Source: Mycobacterium sp. IS-1264
GTDB lineage: Bacteria; Actinomycetota; Actinomycetes; Mycobacteriales; Mycobacteriaceae
DNA: 64,000 bases
Reading direction: 5' to 3'
Assembly (NCBI RefSeq): GCF_001954195.1
Contig: NZ_MBES01000074.1
Span: 62,001-126,000, forward strand
Position 1 is the stretch's first letter. Each line of letters starts with the position of its first letter. The notes beneath the pieces are model-generated. The model was not told the origin of the DNA. It searched no databases and was given only the letters and a program-made list of their open reading frames with translations. Shown piece by piece: positions 34,694-42,537 of the stretch. Both the position numbers and the translations under genes were made by a program.

Positions 34694-36493
34694 ATGAGCA
34701 TCACGTCCCGCATCACCGCGTCCGATGGCGTCGAGCTGGCGGTTCACGCCTACACCGAGATCGACCCGGCGCGCCCGACCATCCTGGCTATCCACGGCTA
34801 TCCCGACAACCACCACGTGTGGGACCCGGTGGCCGAGGAATTCGGAGCGCGCTACCCGGACCGCTACAACTTGGTGGCCTACGACGTGCGCGGAGCCGGC
34901 GAATCATCCCGTCCACCAAGACGATCCGGATACGCCTTCGGACAGCTGGTGTCCGATATCGGCGCGGTGATCGACAGCCTGGGAGTGCAGCAGGTCCACC
35001 TGCTGGCCCACGACTGGGGCTCGATTCAGGCCTGGGCCGCCGTCACGGATGATCCGGTGATGGGCGACTCGGTCATGGGCAGGGTCGCCTCCTTCACGTC
35101 GATCTCGGGTCCGCACCTGCGATACGCGGGCGCCTTCCTGCGATCCGGCCGCTCGCCCCGGACGCTGGCCCAGGTCGCCAGGCAATTGGTGTCGTCGGGC
35201 TATATCGGTTTCTTCCTGTGTCCGGTTGTGCCGGAGTTGGCGTTTCGCTCGCGCCTGGGCGTGAAAGTCGTTGAAGCTCTGGAACGTATCGGCCGGTCGA
35301 GCACGCGGAGCAAGTACCACAAGGCGCCGCGCTCCGTTGCCGACTATGTCAACGGGCTCAACCTGTACCGGGAGAACATGCCCGCGCCGTTCTTGTCGCC
35401 GGGGCCGGAGCTACCCAAAACCACCGTGGCGGTCCAGGTGCTGGTGCCGCGCAGGGACGTCTTCGTGACGCCGGCCCTGCAACGGTTCACCGGCGCGATA
35501 CCCGATGGCGGCCGGGTGATTTCGATCGAGGGCGGCCATTGGGTGGTGACCTCGCGCCCCGAGGTCATCGCCCGGCTGACCGCAGAATGGGTCGACTGTA
35601 ACGTCGATCACGCTGTCGATAGCACAATCAGCGGCGCCCCCGCCGGGCTGGGCGTGCGCGGCGGACCGCGCGAGGTACAAGGCAAGCTCGCCCTTGTCAC
35701 CGGGGCAGGTGCCGGCATCGGCAGGGCCACCGCGGTCGAACTGGCCCGGCACGGCGCACGAAAGGTCGTGATCGTCGATCGCGACCTCGCCGCCGCCCAC
35801 GAAACCGCGGACGCCGTTCGCGCCGCGTGCGCCGAGGCGGCGGTGTACCAGGCCGACGTCAGCGACGAATCCGCGATGAATAACCTTGCCGCACAAGTCC
35901 TCAACGAGCACGGCGTCGTCGACATCCTGGTGAACAACGCCGGCATCGGAATGGCCGGCCGGTTCCTGGAGACGACGTCGGCGAACTGGGACGACATCCT
36001 CGGCGTCAACGTCCGCGGCGTCATCTCCGGCAGCAGGGCGTTCGGCGCCCAAATGGTCGAGCGGGGCGAGGGCGGAACGATCATCAACGTGGCGTCCGCG
36101 GCGGCGTTCCTGCCGTCGAAATCCATGGTCGCCTACAGCACGACCAAGGCGGCGGTGCTGGCGTTCAGCGAATCACTGCGGGCCGACCTCGCCGACGAGG
36201 GGATCACCGTGACTGCGGTGTGCCCGGGGTTCGTCAATACCAACATCGCCAAAAGCACCATCTACGCGGGCATGTCGGCCGAACAGCAGGCGCGCGCCCG
36301 GGACAAGGCCGACGCGGCCTACCGGCGCCGCAACTACACACCGGAAGCCACCGCCCGAGCGATCGTCAAGGCCATCGAGCGCGGCCCGGCCGTGTTACCG
36401 ATCGCCGCCGAGTCCAGGATCGGCTACGCGATGAGCCGCATCAGCCCGTCGATGATCCGGCTGTTCGCGCGTTTCGACCTGCGCCGAAAATAA
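34694..36493 (+). CDS. EphD-type fusion: alpha/beta-hydrolase plus short-chain dehydrogenase
   Basis: A 599-residue fusion. Residues 1 to about 300 are an epoxide-hydrolase-like alpha/beta hydrolase: oxyanion segment HGYPDNHHVW near 35, nucleophile motif HDWGSIQAW near 105 (Asp), and a late His in EGGHWV near 280. Residues from about 325 are an SDR with TGAGAGIG near 337, NNAG near 415 and the SYK-type triad ending YSTTKAA near 480. It resembles M. tuberculosis EphD (Rv2214c, about 590 residues), which acts on mycolic-acid epoxide/keto forms. A small in-frame 15-bp duplication lies near residue 120. The SDR domain is normal length; function by similarity. Confidence 0.87.
   Translation: MSITSRITASDGVELAVHAYTEIDPARPTILAIHGYPDNHHVWDPVAEEFGARYPDRYNLVAYDVRGAGESSRPPRRSGYAFGQLVSDIGAVIDSLGVQQVHLLAHDWGSIQAWAAVTDDPVMGDSVMGRVASFTSISGPHLRYAGAFLRSGRSPRTLAQVARQLVSSGYIGFFLCPVVPELAFRSRLGVKVVEALERIGRSSTRSKYHKAPRSVADYVNGLNLYRENMPAPFLSPGPELPKTTVAVQVLVPRRDVFVTPALQRFTGAIPDGGRVISIEGGHWVVTSRPEVIARLTAEWVDCNVDHAVDSTISGAPAGLGVRGGPREVQGKLALVTGAGAGIGRATAVELARHGARKVVIVDRDLAAAHETADAVRAACAEAAVYQADVSDESAMNNLAAQVLNEHGVVDILVNNAGIGMAGRFLETTSANWDDILGVNVRGVISGSRAFGAQMVERGEGGTIINVASAAAFLPSKSMVAYSTTKAAVLAFSESLRADLADEGITVTAVCPGFVNTNIAKSTIYAGMSAEQQARARDKADAAYRRRNYTPEATARAIVKAIERGPAVLPIAAESRIGYAMSRISPSMIRLFARFDLRRK
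35051..35080 (+). repeat. 15-bp imperfect duplication in the EphD-type gene
   Basis: Two 15-bp units encode D-P-V-M-G and D-S-V-M-G next to each other. It lies in frame, inside the hydrolase domain. Confidence 0.65.
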
Positions 36494-36515
36494 GGCCAGC
36501 GCTAGGGATTTGACT

Positions 36516-37607
36516 GTGCCGGAAAGTATTTGGGGATCAAGCATTTGGGGATCTAGGCCCGCCGACCTCTATGGCCGCCGCGACCGCGATCGGCTGGGCA
36601 CGGTGCTGTGGGGGATTCGCACGGTGATCGGCGGATTCGCCTCGGTCTCGCGATGGGAGCCGTCGCGGGTCAAGCCGGTGCGGCGGACGCAGGCCGCGGT
36701 GGTCACCAAACGCGAACTCGCGGCGCCGGACGTCGTTGCGTTGACGCTGGCCGATCCCGACGGCGGATTGCTGCCGTCCTGGACCCCGGGCGGGCACATC
36801 GACGTCCAGTTGCCGTCGGGCCGGCGACGGCAGTACTCGCTGTGCGGTCCGCCCGGGCGGCGCACCGACTACCGCATCGCCGTCCGCCGGATCGCCGACG
36901 GCGGTGGCGGTTCGATCGAGATGCACGATGCGTACGACGTGGGTGACACGTTGGTGTTCGAAGGACCGCGTAATGCGTTCTATCTGGGCGCGGCCGAGCG
37001 CGATGTGCTGTTCGTGATCGGCGGCATCGGGGTGACACCCATCTTGCCGATGTTGCAGGTGGCCCAGCAGCGCGGAATCGACTGGCGCGCCGTCTATGCG
37101 GGCAGCAGCCGCGAGTTCATGCCGTTCCTGCGCGAGGTGGTCGCGGTGGCGCCAGATCGGGTCACCGTGTGGGCCGACGACGAGCACGGCCGAGTGGCCG
37201 GCGTGGACGAGCTACTGGCCGGCGCCGGGCCGACGACGGCGGTCTACGTGTGCGGACCCACCGGCATGCTGGAAGCGGTGCGCGTGGCCCGCAACGAACA
37301 TGCCGATGCGCCACTGCATTACGAGCGGTTCAGCCCGCCGCCGGTGGTTGACGGCGTTCCCTTCGAGCTCGAGCTCGCGCGCTCCGACCGGGTGCTGCGC
37401 GTGCCCGCGAATCGGTCCGCGCTGGACGTGATGCTCGACCACGATCCGACGACCGCCTACTCCTGCCAGCAGGGTTTCTGTGGGACCTGCAAGGTCAAAG
37501 TCCTTGCCGGACAAGTCGATCACCGCGGCCGAACCGCGGTCGGCAACGACGAGATGGTGGTCTGCGTGTCGCGGGCAAAAGGCGATCGTCTGGTCATCGA
37601 CGCCTGA
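36516..37607 (+). CDS. Ferredoxin-type oxidoreductase (FNR plus C-terminal 2Fe-2S)
   Basis: A 363-residue phthalate-dioxygenase-reductase-like protein. After a variable N-terminus, the FMN/FAD-binding RQYSLCGPP lies near residue 110, the NAD(P)H pocket GGIGVTPILPML near 170, and a plant-type 2Fe-2S cluster is formed by SCQQGFCGTCKVKV near 315 with a last Cys in MVVCVSRA. It should pass electrons from NAD(P)H to a monooxygenase, possibly in this same run. GTG 36516 has an AGGGA site at 7 nt. A 15-bp duplication gives S-I-W-G-S twice at the N-terminus. Confidence 0.88.
   Translation: MPESIWGSSIWGSRPADLYGRRDRDRLGTVLWGIRTVIGGFASVSRWEPSRVKPVRRTQAAVVTKRELAAPDVVALTLADPDGGLLPSWTPGGHIDVQLPSGRRRQYSLCGPPGRRTDYRIAVRRIADGGGGSIEMHDAYDVGDTLVFEGPRNAFYLGAAERDVLFVIGGIGVTPILPMLQVAQQRGIDWRAVYAGSSREFMPFLREVVAVAPDRVTVWADDEHGRVAGVDELLAGAGPTTAVYVCGPTGMLEAVRVARNEHADAPLHYERFSPPPVVDGVPFELELARSDRVLRVPANRSALDVMLDHDPTTAYSCQQGFCGTCKVKVLAGQVDHRGRTAVGNDEMVVCVSRAKGDRLVIDA
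36525..36554 (+). repeat. 15-bp tandem duplication at the reductase N-terminus
   Basis: Two 15-bp units of AGTATTTGGGGATCA type; in frame, coding for S-I-W-G-S repeated. Confidence 0.85.
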
Positions 37608-37612
37608 CGGGG

Positions 37613-38125
37613 TCAGTCTCGTGCCGAAGATCGATACAGCCGGTAGCCGACATGAGGCACGGGCACGTCGGGCAGTGGCTTCCAGACCAGGGTGCGGCCG
37701 TCGAGGCGGAAGTTTCTCTTCTCGTAGAATTCGCGTGCCTTGCAGTTCTTTTCGGCGCACCACAAGATCACGTCGCCGGAGGGGTTGGCGCGCACCGCCG
37801 TGTCGAGCAGGCGGCCACCGATGCCGCAGCCCTGGCTTTCCTCCGCGGTGTAGAGGGCGTCGATTTGTAGGTCTTCGGGATTGACCTCGTCGGGTCCGAA
37901 GATGGTCACGCCGACTGTCGTGCCGTCGGCCTCGGCGATCCACATGGACCAGCCGGGTCGACTGAGATCTTGCGGGTAAGTCTCGGTGGCCCAGCGCCGT
38001 GGCGAGCCGAGTATGTCGAGCAGGTGGTCCGCCAGTATCCCCGACCACGACTGCCGCCACACGGGATAGTGCATCCGTGCGACGTCAGCGAAATCGGCCG
38101 GAGTGGCTTCTCGGATCCTGATCAT
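37613..38125 (-). CDS. GNAT-family N-acetyltransferase
   Basis: A 170-residue acetyltransferase. Acetyl-CoA-binding motif A is seen as ALYTAEESQGCGIGGRLL near residue 92, and a motif B-like segment is ARE(F)YEKRNFR near 133. It starts MIRIREATPAD, a common GNAT N-terminus. The substrate is unknown. Its ATG overlaps the stop of the upstream TetR gene by 4 bp, so it is probably regulated together with it. Convergent with the reductase gene, 5 bp apart. Confidence 0.85.
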   Translation of the reverse strand: MIRIREATPADFADVARMHYPVWRQSWSGILADHLLDILGSPRRWATETYPQDLSRPGWSMWIAEADGTTVGVTIFGPDEVNPEDLQIDALYTAEESQGCGIGGRLLDTAVRANPSGDVILWCAEKNCKAREFYEKRNFRLDGRTLVWKPLPDVPVPHVGYRLYRSSARD

Positions 38126-38817
38126 TCGGTGTTCTCCGATGATCTCCGATTATCTCTGTCTCGCGAACCCTCCAAGTACGCGGCGAGGGCGTTGGTCAGA
38201 CCCCGACGCGCCATGTCGAGGTCGGCATACGACCCCAGCTGGCGCTCCGACACCAGGCCGCGCATCGCGCCGGGGATGAGGGCGGCCACCTCGCGTACCC
38301 GTTCGGGATCGACGTCGAGACCGGCGAAGGCATGCTGGCAGGTGTCCAGCCAGCTCTTGCCCCAGGAGAACAGTTCGGTGGCGGTTCGCGGGTAGAGACG
38401 CTCGAGCTCGTCAGGGTCCCGGGGCAGCGCGGCCCGCAGATTCTCGATCGCGCGCGAGTCCGCCGACGCCAAGCCGCGGTAGAGCGTTTCGATGATGGCG
38501 CCGACACGCTCTCGCAGCGGTGCGTCCGGGTGGACCGGCGCGGACAGCGCGGAGAAGGTCGCGGCCCGCCGCTCGGCGGTGCGGTGCAGCACCGCGGCCC
38601 AGAAACCGTCGGTGTCGCCGAACTGGTACTGCACGGCGCCCCAGGTGGCGCCGATGTCCTTGGCGATGCGGTTGGCCGACACCGAGCCCGGTTCGCCCGA
38701 TGCCAGCGACCGCAGCGCGGCCTCCAGCATGCTCTCGCGGGTCGCGTTGCCACGCCGATTGGGCCGCCGATTGGGCCGCCGATTGGGGCGCCGACCGGCG
38801 GCTTTTGTTTCGGGCAC
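38122..38817 (-). CDS. TetR-family transcriptional regulator
   Basis: A 231-residue regulator. Residues 7-22 are a basic P-N-R-R repeat, encoded by a 12-bp tandem repeat. The helix-turn-helix domain spans about 25-75 (ANRIAKDIGATWGAVQYQFGD), and the rest is the ligand-binding helical domain. It is divergent from the Rieske oxygenase gene and coupled to the GNAT gene; the oxygenase and its partner are its likely targets, inferred from position. GTG 38817 has a TAGGCT -10 at 6 nt. Confidence 0.87.
   Translation of the reverse strand: MPETKAAGRRPNRRPNRRPNRRGNATRESMLEAALRSLASGEPGSVSANRIAKDIGATWGAVQYQFGDTDGFWAAVLHRTAERRAATFSALSAPVHPDAPLRERVGAIIETLYRGLASADSRAIENLRAALPRDPDELERLYPRTATELFSWGKSWLDTCQHAFAGLDVDPERVREVAALIPGAMRGLVSERQLGSYADLDMARRGLTNALAAYLEGSRDRDNRRSSENTE
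38753..38788 (-). repeat. 12-bp tandem repeat in the TetR N-terminus
   Basis: Three 12-bp units of CGCCGATTGGGC type (plus strand) encode repeated P-N-R-R. The copy number sets the length of a positively charged N-terminal arm. Confidence 0.9.
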
Positions 38818-38823
38818 CCGCCT

Positions 38824-38829
38824 AGCCTA
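38824..38829 (-). promoter_or_regulatory. -10 hexamer for the TetR gene
   Basis: On the reverse strand TAGGCT lies 6 nt before the GTG at 38817. Confidence 0.5.
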
Positions 38830-38847
38830 ACATTTTCATAGACGGTA

Positions 38848-38879
38848 CTGTGATTCTGCGCGCCTGTGATTCTGTTCGC
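38848..38879 (+). repeat. 16-bp direct repeat in the TetR-Rieske intergenic region
   Basis: CTGTGATTCTGCGCGC and CTGTGATTCTGTTCGC are adjacent (two mismatches). They lie right before the strong ribosome binding site and may contain regulator sites. Confidence 0.75.
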
Positions 38880-38893
38880 GAAGGAGGGCTCTG

Positions 38894-38914
38894 ATGGCAG
38901 GGTTAAATGGCTAA
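38894..38914 (+). CDS. Candidate six-codon leader peptide (uORF) overlapping the Rieske start
   Basis: The perfect Shine-Dalgarno AAGGAGGG (38881-38888) sits 5 nt before an ATG at 38894 that opens a six-codon frame, MAGLNG, then TAA. The start codon of the Rieske gene lies inside this frame, at 38907, and a TAA in the Rieske frame directly precedes it. A start for the oxygenase upstream of 38907 is therefore impossible, and the strong site is 18 nt from it. The layout suggests termination-reinitiation coupling. The peptide itself is probably functionless; it could also be a coincidence. Confidence 0.5.
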   Translation: MAGLNG

Positions 38915-39905
38915 GCCGCCGTTGTCGATGAAACCGACCGGATGGTTCCAGGTCGCGTGGTCCGACGAGATCGGCGTCGGCGACGTGCACCGGATGAAGT
39001 ACTTCGACCAGGAGATGGTCGCCTGGCGCGCCGAGTCCGGCGAGCTCACCGTGATGAACGCCTATTGCGAACACCTCGGCGCGCACCTGGGCTACGGCGG
39101 CAAGGTGGTAGGCGAGGTGCTGCAATGCCCGTTTCACGGGTGGCAGTGGAGCCCGCAGGGGCGCAACGTGTGCATCCCGTATCAGGACCATCCCAACCGC
39201 GGCCGGCGCATCCGCACCTATCCGGTCGTCGAACGCAACGAGTCCGTCTACATCTGGCACGACGCCGAACGTCGCGAGCCCTATTTCGACGCGCCCGACG
39301 TATTTGCCGCGTTCGGCGACGGCAGCAGCGCCGACGACTACTACCCACAGCAGCGCCTGTACCGCGAAAGCCTCGAGCTGCACCCGCAATACGTGCTGGA
39401 AAACGGCGTCGACTTCGCGCACTTCAAGTTCGTGCACAACACCCCGATCGTGCCGGTCTTCACCCGGCACGACTTCGACGAGCCGGTCTCGTTCGTCGAC
39501 TTCACCATCACCTTCGAAGGCGACGACGGCCAGAAGATCGAGGACGTCAACAGCGGGGTGGAGGCCATCAACGGCGGCCTGGGAATCGCTGTGACCAAGA
39601 GCTGGGGCATGGTCGACAACCGCACCATCTCGGCGATCACACCGGTCGACGAGCGCACCTCGGACGTCCGGTTCATGGTCTACATCGGCCGCCCTAAGGT
39701 TGGCGCGGGCAAGGATCCGGCCCGGGCCGAGACCAGGGCGCAGGAGTTCGGCCGCGAAGTGATCCGCCAGTTCGAGCAGGATGTCGAAATCTGGCAGCAC
39801 CAACGTTATTCGGATCCACCCGCGCTGGCCACCGATGAGTACGAGGGTTTCACCGCGATTCGCAAGTGGGCCAAGCAGTTCTACGCAGCATCCCAGAAAG
39901 GCTGA
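38907..39905 (+). CDS. Rieske non-heme iron oxygenase (KshA-like family)
   Basis: A 332-residue oxygenase component. The Rieske 2Fe-2S ligands are C54-E-H56 and C74-P-F-H77, a CxH-17-CxxH arrangement. The mononuclear iron site is suggested by ENGVDFAHFKFVHN near residue 160 (N, D, H, H). Related mycobacterial oxygenases act on sterol rings or similar hydrophobic substrates; the substrate here is not known. It needs a reductase, and the 2Fe-2S reductase at 36516 is close by. Five bp separate it from the following gene. See the overlapping leader frame. Confidence 0.88.
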   Translation: MAKPPLSMKPTGWFQVAWSDEIGVGDVHRMKYFDQEMVAWRAESGELTVMNAYCEHLGAHLGYGGKVVGEVLQCPFHGWQWSPQGRNVCIPYQDHPNRGRRIRTYPVVERNESVYIWHDAERREPYFDAPDVFAAFGDGSSADDYYPQQRLYRESLELHPQYVLENGVDFAHFKFVHNTPIVPVFTRHDFDEPVSFVDFTITFEGDDGQKIEDVNSGVEAINGGLGIAVTKSWGMVDNRTISAITPVDERTSDVRFMVYIGRPKVGAGKDPARAETRAQEFGREVIRQFEQDVEIWQHQRYSDPPALATDEYEGFTAIRKWAKQFYAASQKG

Positions 39906-39910
39906 ACTTC

Positions 39911-40999
39911 ATGAACGCACCCGCTCGACCGATCCGCGTCTTCCAGGTCGGAAGTGGAAACGTCGGCTCGGAGATGATCAAGCGGATCGCCACCCAGCCC
40001 GACCTGGAACTCGTTGGCGTGCACTGCTATTCGCCGGAGAAGGTCGGCAAGGACACGGGCGAGTTCGCCGGCTTGGCTCCCAACGGGGTGACGTTTACCG
40101 GGAGCGTCGAGGAGATCATCGCCGCCAAGCCCGATGTGCTGACGTTTCACGGCGTCTTTCCCGATGAGGACCTCTACGTCAAAGTGCTCGAGGCCGGGAT
40201 CAACATCGTCACCACCGCCGACTGGATCACCGGCTGGCATCGCGACAAGAACCACCCGCACCCGTCTGGCAAGCCGGTGACCCAGCTGCTGGCGGAGGCG
40301 TGCGAGAAGGGCGGTGCGAGCTTCTACGGCACCGGGATGAACCCGGGGCTGAACCAGATTCTGGGCGTCGTGTGCTCGGCCGACGTCGCCGACATCGAGA
40401 ACATCACCACCATCGAATCCGTCGACGTGTCATGCCACCACTCCAAGGACACCTGGATCGAGGTCGGCTACGGCCAGCCCGTCGACGATCCCGAAATCCC
40501 GTCGAAGTTGGAGAAGTACACCCGCGTCTTCGCCGACAGCGTGCTGATGATGGCGGATTGCTTCGATCTGCCGCTCGACGAGGTCAAGTTCAGCTACGAA
40601 TTGGGCGCCTGCACCAAGGACGTCGACCTGGGCTGGTACACGCTCCCCAAGGGCTCGCTGGGCGGCAACTATCTCAAATACCAGGGCATCGTCGACGGGG
40701 TGCCGCGGGTCGAGACGCACCTGGAGTGGCAGATGACCCCGCACACCGACCCGAGCTGGAACATCAAGGGCTGCTACATCACCCAGATCAAGGGCGACCC
40801 GTGCATCTACAACAAACACATGATTTTCCCCAAACCCGGTGTGGACCTGTCCAACCCGGACAACTTTGCCTCGATCGGCATGACCGTGACCGGGATGCCC
40901 GCGTTGTACTCGATCAAGTCGGTGGTGGCGGCGCCCCCGGGACTGATCACCAGCGCCGACCTGCCGCTGCGCGGCTTCGCGGGGCGGTTCAAGAGGTAG
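39911..40999 (+). CDS. Diaminopentanoate-dehydrogenase/DapB-like NAD(P) protein
   Basis: A 362-residue protein with an N-terminal Rossmann domain (VGSGNVGSEMIKR near residue 14) like dihydrodipicolinate reductase N-domains, and a C-terminal domain like 2,4-diaminopentanoate dehydrogenase. The motif GTGMNPGLNQIL near 140 fits that family. In mycobacteria such proteins sit near lipid or sterol oxygenase genes, so an oxidation of a hydroxylated product of the Rieske enzyme is possible. This is inference; the substrate is unknown. ATG 39911 follows the oxygenase stop by 5 bp. Confidence 0.72.
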   Translation: MNAPARPIRVFQVGSGNVGSEMIKRIATQPDLELVGVHCYSPEKVGKDTGEFAGLAPNGVTFTGSVEEIIAAKPDVLTFHGVFPDEDLYVKVLEAGINIVTTADWITGWHRDKNHPHPSGKPVTQLLAEACEKGGASFYGTGMNPGLNQILGVVCSADVADIENITTIESVDVSCHHSKDTWIEVGYGQPVDDPEIPSKLEKYTRVFADSVLMMADCFDLPLDEVKFSYELGACTKDVDLGWYTLPKGSLGGNYLKYQGIVDGVPRVETHLEWQMTPHTDPSWNIKGCYITQIKGDPCIYNKHMIFPKPGVDLSNPDNFASIGMTVTGMPALYSIKSVVAAPPGLITSADLPLRGFAGRFKR

Positions 41000-41015
41000 C
41001 ACCGGTGATGGGGCG

Positions 41016-42398
41016 TCAAGGGGCTTCGTCGTCGTCGTCGTCATCGTCATCGTCATCGTCGAAGAGGCGTTCCGGGTGGTGGTAGTCGTTGGTGCGCGCG
41101 CCGCGGTCCAGCTGCGGTGGTGGGATCCACGCGGTGCGACCATCGGGGAGTTTCCTTGTCCGCCAGCCTTTTTCGATCAGCTTGTGGTGGGGTGTGCAGG
41201 CGAAGGTGAGCTTGTCCGCATCGGTCATCCCGCCTGTGGCCCAGTCGTCGACGTGGTGGACCTCGGACCAGTAGCCGGGTCCGTCGCAGCCGGGGTGGGT
41301 GCAGCCGCGATCCTTCGCGTAGAGGACTATTCGTTGATCCGGTGACGCGATTCGTCTTGACCGGCCCAGGTACAACGGCCGGCTTGAGTGGTCGTCGAAC
41401 ACGGCCAGGTAGTGGTAGGCGTGGCCGGCCATGCGGATCACGTCGCGCATCGGCAGCAGCGTCCCGCCGCCCGTGACTGCCCGGCCCGCGCCCGACGTCA
41501 GTTCCTGCAGCGTGGTCGACACGATGACGGTGACCGGCAAGCCGTTGTGCACGCCGAGTTTCGGATCGCCCAACCGGCCGCGCACCAGGGCGTTCAGCGC
41601 GTCGTGCTGGCGCTGGGCATGGTTGCGCGTGTCGCTGACCGCCGACTCCTCGGTGGGTTCGCCTTCGACGCAAGGGGTTTGGTCGTCCGGATTGCACATT
41701 CCGGGCGCGGCGAACCGGGCCAGCCACGCGTCGAGGCCGGCGCGCAATTCCGGGGATGCCACCAGCTTCCCGAGGCTCATCCCGTCGGGGCGCTGACCGC
41801 ACCATGTGAAGCCGCGCTTCCGCGCGCGGTCAGAGTCGGAGAATTTGCCGTCGGGATTGATCCGCAGCGCGCATTGGTGCGCCACCTTCTGAAGCTGGTC
41901 GGGACGCAGCTTCATCGCCTGGCGGGCCAGAAAGCGCTCGGCTTTTTCTACCGTTTCGACGGGTATCGCATCCGGCAGGTCAGCGACGAATGTCTGAATC
42001 ACCCGCACGTGCTGACCGTCAAGCAGCCCCTCGCGCCAGGCCTCGGCGGTGGCCGGCAGCTCGGGTGGCAATTCCTCGCCCGTGAGCGTCAGGCGCGGGG
42101 AAAGCTGTTTGGCGTCGCGGACCCGACGGCCGGCTTCGGCGCAGCTGATCCGCAGCCAGTCGGCGACCACTTTGTGGACCGGGCCGCCAATGTCGGCCGG
42201 ATCCTCTTTCGCGAGGCCGCCGATGACGTCGTTGCTTACGGCCATCTGTCGTCGTCGGGCCGTCTCCATTCGCTCCAGCAGGCGCAGCCTGACCGCGGGG
42301 CTCAGGACGTCGAAGTTCAGGCGCCGGATCGCCGCGTCGGCGGCGTCCTGCGCTTCCAAAGCGGCAGCCACTTCGGCCGGAACCTCGATCGAACGCAT
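41016..42398 (-). CDS. 13E12-type HNH endonuclease-domain protein with poly-Asp tail
   Basis: A 460-residue member of the actinobacterial 13E12 repeat (DUF222 plus HNH) family. The DUF222 part covers about residues 1-320; the HNH domain is seen as CTHPGCDGPGYWSEVHHVDDW near 370 and CTPHHKLIEKGW near 405, with the zinc-type Cys and His. The C-terminus ends in a run of eleven Asp encoded by GAC/GAT triplets, a slippage-prone tract. Such genes are multicopy in mycobacteria and serve as integration targets for some prophages. ATG 42398 has TAGAAT 6 nt upstream. Confidence 0.9.
   Translation of the reverse strand: MRSIEVPAEVAAALEAQDAADAAIRRLNFDVLSPAVRLRLLERMETARRRQMAVSNDVIGGLAKEDPADIGGPVHKVVADWLRISCAEAGRRVRDAKQLSPRLTLTGEELPPELPATAEAWREGLLDGQHVRVIQTFVADLPDAIPVETVEKAERFLARQAMKLRPDQLQKVAHQCALRINPDGKFSDSDRARKRGFTWCGQRPDGMSLGKLVASPELRAGLDAWLARFAAPGMCNPDDQTPCVEGEPTEESAVSDTRNHAQRQHDALNALVRGRLGDPKLGVHNGLPVTVIVSTTLQELTSGAGRAVTGGGTLLPMRDVIRMAGHAYHYLAVFDDHSSRPLYLGRSRRIASPDQRIVLYAKDRGCTHPGCDGPGYWSEVHHVDDWATGGMTDADKLTFACTPHHKLIEKGWRTRKLPDGRTAWIPPPQLDRGARTNDYHHPERLFDDDDDDDDDDDEAP
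41026..41064 (-). repeat. Trinucleotide tract encoding poly-Asp
   Basis: About eleven consecutive GAC/GAT codons at the 3' end of the HNH gene. Pure-triplet tracts of this length are prone to copy-number change. Confidence 0.85.
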
Positions 42399-42404
42399 GT
42401 TCGA

Positions 42405-42410
42405 ATTCTA
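42405..42410 (-). promoter_or_regulatory. -10 hexamer for the HNH gene
   Basis: On the reverse strand TAGAAT lies 6 nt before the ATG at 42398. Confidence 0.45.
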
Positions 42411-42450
42411 GGTCCTGCGCCCCACCCGAGGCCACCGAGAACGCGTACGT

Positions 42451-42477
42451 TGTGGATGAACGCCCAACTGTGGATAA
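42451..42477 (+). promoter_or_regulatory. Pair of DnaA-box-like motifs
   Basis: TGTGGATAA (42469-42477) is the exact complement of the DnaA consensus TTATCCACA, and TGTGGATGA (42451-42459) is one base off, 18 bp apart in the same orientation. They lie in the divergent region between the HNH and the secreted-protein gene. Confidence 0.4.
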
Positions 42478-42525
42478 GGCTCGCGGCCAAGGACAGTTCC
42501 GCGTTTTTCGCGGCAGCGGCGCGGG

Positions 42526-42531
42526 TAATAT
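42526..42531 (+). promoter_or_regulatory. -10 hexamer for the secreted-protein gene
   Basis: TAATAT lies 6 nt before the ATG at 42538, favouring that start over the GTG three bases earlier. Confidence 0.5.
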
Positions 42532-42537
42532 CCAGTG

